A stretch of DNA of 64,000 nucleotides from Corynebacterium mucifaciens (GTDB taxonomy: Bacteria; Actinomycetota; Actinomycetes; Mycobacteriales; Mycobacteriaceae): the NCBI RefSeq assembly GCF_012396315.1, contig NZ_JAAXPF010000005.1, positions 1 to 64,000 of the forward strand, read 5' to 3'. The translations under genes and the position numbers were made by a program. Position 1 is the stretch's first letter, and the number at the start of each line of letters is the position of its first letter. The notes under the pieces were generated by a model, which worked only from the letters and a program-made list of their open reading frames with translations, did not search any database and was not told the origin of the DNA. Below, one piece after another: positions 58,123-64,000 of this stretch.

Positions 58123-58141
58123 GTACAACGGGCCATTGTAC
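58123..58141. promoter_or_regulatory. secA -10 element within an inverted repeat
   Basis: On the minus strand TACAAT (58140-58135) is a good -10 about 54 nt before the secA start. It is overlapped by GTACAA (58123-58128) and TTGTAC (58136-58141), perfect inverted halves 7 nt apart, which could be an operator. Confidence 0.5.
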
Positions 58142-58204
58142 GCACGTCAGCGCCGGTGGGAACAACCTCTAAGGCACCTCACAGCAGAACCCGTACCAAC
58201 GCAC

Positions 58205-58248
58205 GATTGCCCGCCCCGCCCGGGAAAATCTGGGGCGGCGCGGGCAAT
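58205..58248 (-). terminator. hpf terminator hairpin
   Basis: ATTGCCCGCCCCGCCC and GGGGCGGCGCGGGCAAT form a long GC-rich stem with one bulge, starting about 12 nt after the hpf stop on the minus strand. The loop includes AAAATC. Confidence 0.75.
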
Positions 58249-58259
58249 AGACGCCGGGG

Positions 58260-58976
58260 CTAGTTGGTCTCGCCCTCCGGCGCGAGCTCAATCAATCCGT
58301 AGTCGTACGCGTGGCGGCGGTACACCACAGCCGGGCGGTTGGTCTCCTCGTTGATGAAGAGGTAGAAATCGTGCCCGACCAACTCCATCTCGCTGAGCGC
58401 GTCGTCCACACTGCGCGGGGTGTTGGGGTGCACCTTGGAGCGCACGATCTGCCCCGGGACCACGTCGTCGACCTGGCCCTCGTACGGGTCCACGTCGTAC
58501 TTTCCGGCCTGGTCCGCTGCGCGCTGCTGGGCGGCCTTGGCATCCGCCTCCATCTCAGCAGCCAACACACCGGCGCCCTTTGGCGCGCGGTGGCCGGACA
58601 GCGCAATGTTGCGCCGGGCCTTGACCTTGCGCAGGGAGCGCTCCAGCTTGTCTACTGCGGCCTCGAGCGCCGCGTAGAAGTTTTCCTGCTTCGATTCAGC
58701 GCGGGCAAGGTGGCCCGATCCGGTCGCCGTGATCTGGATGCGTTCCGCCTCCGATTCGCGCCTGGGGTTCGGCTCGTGCTGCAGCTCCACGTGGAACGAC
58801 GTCAACGTGGGGTCCAGCTTTTCAATCTTGGCCAGCTTGCTGTTGACCCGTTCCTGGAAGTGCTCCGGGACCTCCACGTTTCTCCCGGTGATGGTCACTC
58901 GAGCTTCCGGGCTGAGCGCCTCCCCCTGGCTCGGAGCGGCCGGCGCGGTGGTCTGGTTGCGGTCTGCAGAAGTCAT
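58260..58976 (-). CDS. hpf: long-form ribosome hibernation promoting factor
   Basis: A 238-aa ribosome-binding protein that forms inactive 100S dimers in stationary phase. The N-terminal S30AE domain (VTITGRNVEVPEHFQERVN to VDKLERSLRKVKARR) is followed by a linker and the C-terminal dimerisation domain (SVDDALSEMELVGHDFYLF), so this is the long form. GGGAGGA lies 5 nt before the ATG. It lies between comF and secA, as in mycobacteria, with a terminator after it. Confidence 0.95.
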   Translation of the reverse strand: MTSADRNQTTAPAAPSQGEALSPEARVTITGRNVEVPEHFQERVNSKLAKIEKLDPTLTSFHVELQHEPNPRRESEAERIQITATGSGHLARAESKQENFYAALEAAVDKLERSLRKVKARRNIALSGHRAPKGAGVLAAEMEADAKAAQQRAADQAGKYDVDPYEGQVDDVVPGQIVRSKVHPNTPRSVDDALSEMELVGHDFYLFINEETNRPAVVYRRHAYDYGLIELAPEGETN

Positions 58977-59074
58977 CTGCGTCCTCCCTTGCGGTAGTAG
59001 GAACTGCGTCCACTTCCACCATATAACTGGTTATGACCAATTTCAGGCGTTTCGGTGAACCATTACGCCGCCGC

Positions 59075-59701
59075 TTAGGCGGCGCACAGGGTGACGCACG
59101 CCGCTACGTCCGCGCCGCGCGAGATGAGCAGCGCGGTGCTTGCCTGCAGCGTCGCGCCGGTTGTCACCACGTCGTCCACCACCACGATCCGCCCCGCAGG
59201 CACCCCGTGTATGCGCACCCGCCCCGCCAGGTTCAACCGGCGCCCGGCCTCGTCCAGCCCGGCCTGGTCAGCGGTGCGCGGGTCGAGGGCCAGCACCGGC
59301 GCCACGCGCCTGCCGCTTGCCCGGCACACCTGCTGCACCGGGTCGCCGCCGCGGGCGCGGGCGGAACGGGCCCGGGTGGGGGCGGGAACGAGCACGGTGT
59401 CACACGGGATATCGCCGCGCGCTTCCAGATAGCTCAGTGCCGCATTCAGGACGGCACCGATGTGGCGGCGCACCGCCACGTGGTTGCGCTCCTTCATGGC
59501 CAGGATGACGCCGCGGTGGGGGTCGGCGTACGGCCCGAGGGCAAAGACCGGCGCGTGCGGCGCGGTCTTTGGAAAGACCCGCTGCGGCGGCGCGGCGAGA
59601 CTTAGCCGGCACGTGGGGCACAGGAGGTGACCCGGCCGACGGCACCCCGCGCACGCCTGCGGCAGGATAAGCTCCCCCATCTGCGCAAACACATCCCCCA
59701 T
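59075..59701 (-). CDS. comF: ComF-family phosphoribosyltransferase-like protein
   Basis: A 208-aa ComF/GntX-family protein. An N-terminal zinc finger CAGCRRPGHLLCPTC precedes a type I phosphoribosyltransferase domain with the PRPP loop RIVVVDDVVTTGATL near residue 170. Homologues are tied to DNA uptake in competent bacteria, but in actinobacteria the role is unproven. The ATG at 59701 has a GGGGGG run 4-9 nt upstream; the ATG at 59680 is an alternative. It lies 26 nt after the lpqB stop. Confidence 0.88.
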   Translation of the reverse strand: MGDVFAQMGELILPQACAGCRRPGHLLCPTCRLSLAAPPQRVFPKTAPHAPVFALGPYADPHRGVILAMKERNHVAVRRHIGAVLNAALSYLEARGDIPCDTVLVPAPTRARSARARGGDPVQQVCRASGRRVAPVLALDPRTADQAGLDEAGRRLNLAGRVRIHGVPAGRIVVVDDVVTTGATLQASTALLISRGADVAACVTLCAA

Positions 59702-59727
59702 CCGTTCCCCCCTCTCGGACGGCAACT

Positions 59728-61434
59728 CTAGCGCGAGGTGATCGGCAGCGCCCGCACACCTTCCAGGCCGGGCACCTCGCGCCAAATGGGATTGTCCGCA
59801 CCGGAGGCCGGTACCTGCAGCAGCGCGTTGGCGTCGGTGACATAGAGCGTGTTCGGCGAGGCCGCCACCGCCACCACCGGCGCGGAAATGTTGCCCGAGG
59901 ACATGGCCGTCATGGAGGACCCATCCTGCTCCACGCGCATGACCGGGGTGGACGTGGCGGTACCCACCAACAGGGATCCGTCCGGGCGCCACTCCGCGGA
60001 GATGACGCTGCCGTCCAACTCCTGCGCGTATTCGTAGACGTTGACAACGGAACGCTCACCGGAAGCTTCCCGCCGCACAATGCCGGTGTAGAGGCTGCCG
60101 TCGATCACCATGACCACCCGCGTGCCTGTGCGTGACAGGCGCAGCACCGAAATGTTGCCGTCCACCCCCTCGGGCAGCTCCACCTCGACCTCACCGGTTG
60201 TCAGTTTGCCGGTTGCCGCAGATTCGACGGTACGTAGGATTCGGGTGCCGTCGGCAACCGTCCACACCGCGGAGGCATCCGGCTCGAAGGTGGGGCGGGT
60301 GAACGTCCCGGCGCGCATGACCTCTTCCCCGGTGCCCCCGAGCATTCCTATGCGGAACACGTCGTCCGCGCCGTCCCCAGGTTTGCCGAAGATCGCGGCC
60401 CATTCGCCGTCGGCAATGTCCACCGCGGCCACGTCGTCTGCACTTCCGAGCGCGCCTTCGACCGGCTGCGTCGACCGCTCGTCCACACGCACCACTTTGC
60501 CCCCGGCCAGGGCGTACAGCGTGGTTTCGCCGACGGTTTCCACAAGCGGGCTGGCCGCGATGAAGTCGTCGGTGTCCAGGTCCGTGGCGCCGTCGAGAAG
60601 CGGCTGCCCGTCCGCCTCCAGCGTGTAGGGGCCGGTCACACCCGCGGTCGCGAGCGTCCAGACCACCTGTGCAGCGAAGCGGGCGCGCTCATCCTCGCTC
60701 ACCCCCGCGAAACCGGTGAACGTGTAGGCCCCGTCTTGCTCGCCGGTGTAGGAGGCGCTAGACGGCAACGAGCTTGTCAGCGCCGGGAGCAAGCGCTCCG
60801 ACGGGCCTTCCATGAGCAGCCCGATCAAGTCGCTGGCCAGGGTTTCCCGCTGCGAATGCACCCACCGGCGGTCCGTGACCAGCTCCCGGTCATCCTCGTC
60901 GAAGAAGTACAAGTTGTACGGCTGGTACTGGTTGCGCAGCTCGGTGCGCTCGAGGACGACGCCCTCCGGCAGCGAGGAAATCCGCCACTGCCCGTCAACC
61001 ATCTCCATGTCGATGGTGGCCTCGTACGTGCCGCGCTCCGGTGTGTACGAACCGCCTTGGCGCACCGAGCCCACCACGGACCCGTGCACCGAATAGCTGC
61101 GCTGACCCACCGGCGACCCCGGGAGGGTGGTCATGCCGATGCTGTCCACCACGAGCTTCTGCCCGCTGGGATCCCAGGCCGCCGACGCGCCCTCGGTGAG
61201 GTAAGCGCGCGCCGCCTCGTAGTCCGCATCGGGCCTGGCGGACGCGGCGTAAAAGTCTCGCAGGAGCAGGTCCGGCGCCTGGTCTTTTTCCGGGCCCGCG
61301 GCCTGGGTCTCCGTCTCCACGGGGTTGAAGGAACGGATGACGTGCGGCGCGGAGTTCGTCGGCAGCGACGCGCACCCGGAAAGCGTCGCGGTCGCCGCCA
61401 CCGTCACGCAGGCGAGCAGTTTACGTGCGTGCAT
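59728..61434 (-). CDS. lpqB: lipoprotein LpqB
   Basis: A 568-aa lipoprotein that interacts with the MtrB sensor and influences MtrA phosphorylation. The signal peptide ends in the lipobox LSGC (LSGCASLPTNSAPHVIRSF). A GerMN-like domain (LIGLLMEGPSERLLPALTSS) is followed by a C-terminal beta-propeller region. The start MHARKLLACVTV overlaps the mtrB end by 14 nt, so it is translated with mtrB. Length and order (mtrA-mtrB-lpqB) are standard for the group. Confidence 0.95.
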   Translation of the reverse strand: MHARKLLACVTVAATATLSGCASLPTNSAPHVIRSFNPVETETQAAGPEKDQAPDLLLRDFYAASARPDADYEAARAYLTEGASAAWDPSGQKLVVDSIGMTTLPGSPVGQRSYSVHGSVVGSVRQGGSYTPERGTYEATIDMEMVDGQWRISSLPEGVVLERTELRNQYQPYNLYFFDEDDRELVTDRRWVHSQRETLASDLIGLLMEGPSERLLPALTSSLPSSASYTGEQDGAYTFTGFAGVSEDERARFAAQVVWTLATAGVTGPYTLEADGQPLLDGATDLDTDDFIAASPLVETVGETTLYALAGGKVVRVDERSTQPVEGALGSADDVAAVDIADGEWAAIFGKPGDGADDVFRIGMLGGTGEEVMRAGTFTRPTFEPDASAVWTVADGTRILRTVESAATGKLTTGEVEVELPEGVDGNISVLRLSRTGTRVVMVIDGSLYTGIVRREASGERSVVNVYEYAQELDGSVISAEWRPDGSLLVGTATSTPVMRVEQDGSSMTAMSSGNISAPVVAVAASPNTLYVTDANALLQVPASGADNPIWREVPGLEGVRALPITSR

Positions 61435-63031
61435 CTGTGTCCTCCTGGGGCACTTGCGTATCGACGTCCTCCGGCTGCCCACCAGCCTGCGCAACCTCGG
61501 GCGCCTGGGCGAGCTCCACTCGCGGCGGCTCCAGCGGCAGCGGGGACTGCGTGAAGCCGGCTTCCAGGGTGCGCGGCAGCACCAGACGGAACTGCGAACC
61601 CACGCCGAATTCGCCGGCCGCGTCCAGCACTCCGCCGTGCAGCTGCGCATCCTCCCGCGCAATGGCTAGGCCGAGGCCGGTGCCCCCGGAGTGGCGTTTG
61701 CGGGACTTGTCCGCGCGCCAGAAACGGTTGAACACCAGCTCGTCCTCACCCGGCTTCAGGCCCACGCCTCGGTCGGTGACCGTAATGGCCACGGCTTCCT
61801 CGTTGGAGCGCATGCGCACGGTGACCGGGTTGCCCTCCGAGTGGTCGATGGCGTTGGCGATGAGGTTGCGCACGATCCGCTCGATGCGGCGGGCGTCGCC
61901 TTCCAGCGTCTGCGGCTCGTCCGGAATGTCGAAGACGACGTCCACGTCGAGCTCCTCCGCCAAGTAGCGCGTTTGCTGCCACGCGGATTCAACCGGCTGT
62001 CGTGCGTCCACGCTCGCCGTGGACAGCTCGGCGACACCCGCGTCGTGGCGCGAAATCTCGAGTAGGTCGTTGAGCAGGGCTTCGAAGCGGTCCAGCTCGC
62101 TGATCATCAGCTCTGACGCCCGCCTCGTCGCCGGCTCCAGGGAATCCTCGTTCGCGGCAATCATGTCCGCGGCCATGCGCACCGTGGTCAGCGGCGTGCG
62201 GAGCTCGTGGGAGACATCCGAAGTGAACTGGCGCTGCAGTGAGCCGTACTCCTCCAAGTTGCTGATCTGCTTGCTCAGCGCGTCCGCCATGTCGTTGAAG
62301 GACATGGCGAGAACGGCCATCTCGTCCTCACCGTCCACCGGCATGCGCTCGCGGAGGTGTCCCGAGGCGAAGCGTTGCGCGGTCCGCGACGCCGAGCGCA
62401 CCGGCGCGACGATCTGCTGCGAGGCCAGCCACGAGATGCCCATCAGAAGGACCACCACAATCACCGCGGCAGAGGCCAAAATGCCGCGCATAAGCGCAAC
62501 CGTGGAGGCCTCGCTCTCCATGTTCATGACCAGGTAGAGGCGAAGGTTAGGAATGTCAGAGTTGGTCGGGGTGCCGACAATCAGCGCGTCGTACGCCGAG
62601 CCGTCCGGGCGCTCAACCGCGGCGAACTGGTAGGCCACGTTACCGTCCATGACGTAATCGCCCAGCCGCCGGGGGATCTGGTACGCCTCGGGCGATGATG
62701 TCACCGAGCCGTTCGCGGCCTCCACCACCAGCACGGGTTCGTAGAAGCTCGCGGAGTCGCCGCTTTCCTGGGCGCGCTGCGTCAACCCGGCGCGCGCAGC
62801 GTTCAACCGGGCCTGCAGCGACGCCGACGACCCGGAGTTGGCAAGCTGGTACTCCACGGTGGCTCGAGCCCGCTCGATCTCCACGCTGGCCGTCTCGACC
62901 TTCGCCGCGGTAATGCGGTCGGTCACCACCGAGGCGAGCGCCAAGCCGAGCACGGACATCACTACTGCGGAGACAAGCAGCATGGTGCCGACGAAGCGCA
63001 CCTGCAGCCGAGTAGACCAGGCGTGCCGCAC
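61421..63031 (-). CDS. mtrB: sensor histidine kinase MtrB
   Basis: A 536-aa membrane sensor kinase of the MtrAB system, which controls cell-wall remodelling and osmotic response. It has two membrane helices (about residues 15-37 and 185-205), a HAMP domain, the H-box DVSHELRTPLTTV near residue 270, an N-box NLIANAIDHS, and G boxes DRGVGL and GGTGLGLAI. A Pro-rich tail follows. The start is uncertain: GTG 63031 has no ribosome site, and the frame is open to near the mtrA stop, so a longer form with a non-ATG start is possible. Confidence 0.95.
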   Translation of the reverse strand: MRHAWSTRLQVRFVGTMLLVSAVVMSVLGLALASVVTDRITAAKVETASVEIERARATVEYQLANSGSSASLQARLNAARAGLTQRAQESGDSASFYEPVLVVEAANGSVTSSPEAYQIPRRLGDYVMDGNVAYQFAAVERPDGSAYDALIVGTPTNSDIPNLRLYLVMNMESEASTVALMRGILASAAVIVVVLLMGISWLASQQIVAPVRSASRTAQRFASGHLRERMPVDGEDEMAVLAMSFNDMADALSKQISNLEEYGSLQRQFTSDVSHELRTPLTTVRMAADMIAANEDSLEPATRRASELMISELDRFEALLNDLLEISRHDAGVAELSTASVDARQPVESAWQQTRYLAEELDVDVVFDIPDEPQTLEGDARRIERIVRNLIANAIDHSEGNPVTVRMRSNEEAVAITVTDRGVGLKPGEDELVFNRFWRADKSRKRHSGGTGLGLAIAREDAQLHGGVLDAAGEFGVGSQFRLVLPRTLEAGFTQSPLPLEPPRVELAQAPEVAQAGGQPEDVDTQVPQEDTDART

Positions 63032-63064
63032 CCGGTCGCGGCCACGACGTATGGCGTCCAGGTG

Positions 63065-63748
63065 TTACACCTCCGCCTTACCGGTCTTGTAGCCCACGCC
63101 ACGGACGGTGAGGATGATCTCCGGGTTCTCCGGGTCGTGCTCGATCTTCGAGCGCAGCCGCTGCACGTGCACGTTGACCAGGCGGGTATCGGACGCGTTG
63201 CGGTAGCCCCACACGGATTCCAGCAGCTCCTCGCGGGAGTGCACCTGGTTGGGCTTGCGTGCCATCTCAACCAGCAGGTCGAACTCCAGCGGAGTCAGTT
63301 GGATTTCCTGGTTGCCGCGCGTGACAGTGTGCTGCGGCACGTCCACCGTCAGATCACCCACTTCAAGCACGTCCGCCGGGGTCTCATCCGTGCGGCGCAG
63401 GCGGGCACGGATGCGGGCAACGAGCTCCTTCGGCTTGAAGGGTTTGGTGATGTAGTCGTCCGCGCCCGATTCCAGGCCTAGCACCACGTCCACGGTGTCC
63501 GTCTTGGCAGTCAGCATGACAATCGGCACGGCGGACTCTTTCCGGATCTCGCGGCAGATGTCGATGCCGTTCATGCCCGGCAGCATCAAGTCCAGCAGGA
63601 TGAGGTCTGGGCCGAAGGAATGGAACGTCTGCACCGCTTCCGCCCCGTCGGTGACAGAACTGGTCTGAAAGCCCTCGGCCTCCAGCACAATGGTCAGCAT
63701 CTCGTTGATCGCCGGATCGTCATCCACCACAAGGATCTTCGGGGCCAT
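63065..63748 (-). CDS. mtrA: response regulator MtrA
   Basis: A 227-aa OmpR-type response regulator. The phosphoacceptor is Asp53 in LILLDLMLPG, with Asp9/Asp10 and Lys in the usual places (ADDYITKPFKPKEL). A winged-helix domain is seen in LTPLEFDLLVEMARKPNQV and SDTRLVNVHVQRLRSKIE. AAGGAGG lies 4 nt before the ATG. It heads the mtrA-mtrB-lpqB unit, 30 nt after tmk, and is essential in mycobacteria. Confidence 0.97.
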   Translation of the reverse strand: MAPKILVVDDDPAINEMLTIVLEAEGFQTSSVTDGAEAVQTFHSFGPDLILLDLMLPGMNGIDICREIRKESAVPIVMLTAKTDTVDVVLGLESGADDYITKPFKPKELVARIRARLRRTDETPADVLEVGDLTVDVPQHTVTRGNQEIQLTPLEFDLLVEMARKPNQVHSREELLESVWGYRNASDTRLVNVHVQRLRSKIEHDPENPEIILTVRGVGYKTGKAEV

Positions 63749-63778
63749 GGGTCCTCCTTACTGCATGCCACTACCTGG

Positions 63779-64000
63779 CTAGTGCACCAGCTCGCTCATT
63801 GCCTGCATGATAACCGCCGGATCCGACGCGCGGATCCACCGGCTCACCCAGTTCGCCTCCGCCAACTCCGCGTACGCCTCGAACGTGGCAACCTGCAGCG
63901 CCACGTCGCGTTCATAGCGGTCGCGGGTGCGCGACGCGTCGCGCTCCTCACGGGCTGCAGCCCGGTCGCGGGCGACGTCCGGCGGGGTATCCACCAGCAC
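63779..64000 (-). CDS. tmk: thymidylate kinase, C-terminal part (runs off the window)
   Basis: The last 73 residues of a P-loop nucleotide kinase; the 5' part lies beyond the right edge. LVDTPPDVARDRAAAREE matches the segment after the kinase LID (substrate-binding V-D-x-P..A), and the gene position before mtrA identifies it as tmk, which makes dTDP. It ends 30 nt before the mtrA start. Confidence 0.85.
   Translation of the reverse strand: MLVDTPPDVARDRAAAREERDASRTRDRYERDVALQVATFEAYAELAEANWVSRWIRASDPAVIMQAMSELVH

Overview
The window is high-GC actinobacterial chromosome and most likely comes from a Corynebacterium. The case rests on the family content and on gene order shared with mycobacteria and C. 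glutamicum: tmk-mtrA-mtrB-lpqB-comF-hpf-secA, aroA-rsgA, sigH-rshA beside a WhiB1-type regulator, and adnA-adnB-K+ channel-nudC-uvrD2. Many genes have a -10-like hexamer 6-8 nt before the start codon and no Shine-Dalgarno, the pattern of leaderless transcription in this group. The species cannot be fixed from the sequence alone.

Region 1 (1-15.7 kb) holds prfB, thiC behind a TPP riboswitch, an inositol-monophosphatase-family phosphatase, a secreted trypsin-like protease, membrane and transport genes (DUF418, BCCT, cation diffusion facilitator), and a thiamin cluster (thiE, then thiO-thiS-thiG-thiF). The thiamin cluster is interrupted on the opposite strand by a stand-alone ectoine synthase gene. 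An unrecognised 156-aa gene and a DJ-1/PfpI protein follow.

Region 2 (15.7-24.7 kb) is accessory. It carries a 69-aa duplicated-motif protein with its own terminator, a complete type I restriction-modification operon (hsdM-hsdS-hsdR), a decayed IS256-family transposase, and a small zinc-ribbon-like protein. It ends at the initiator tRNA gene. Two near-identical 46-bp terminator sequences (42/46) flank it.

Region 3 (24.9-64 kb) is conserved core: a UPF0182 membrane protein, PPA1309-family protein, lipoprotein, PDZ/Lon-like protease, DUF2342 protein, YgjP-like metallopeptidase, cyclodehydratase-like protein, UvrD2, NudC, K+ channel, AdnAB, TIGR02569, a DUF3152 putative zinc protease, DUF3107, an RhlE-like helicase, a propeller protein, WhiB1, the 24-aa ribosomal protein bL37, SigH/RshA, YbaK, an SRAP protein, AroA, RsgA, two small cell-maintenance genes, an Rv3235 homologue, SecA1, HPF, ComF, LpqB, MtrB, MtrA and the 3' part of tmk.

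The core genes combine DNA end processing and repair (AdnAB, UvrD2, SRAP), ribosome maintenance (RsgA, HPF, bL37, RF2), stress regulation (SigH/RshA/WhiB1) and envelope signalling (MtrAB/LpqB, SecA1). I found no clearly new defence or biosynthetic system. The least explained items are the 69-aa protein and repeat-flanked island, the solitary ectC, the thrice-repeated CGCTGAGGTCT element, and several catalytic-site departures (AdnA, RshA, DUF2342, BCCT).
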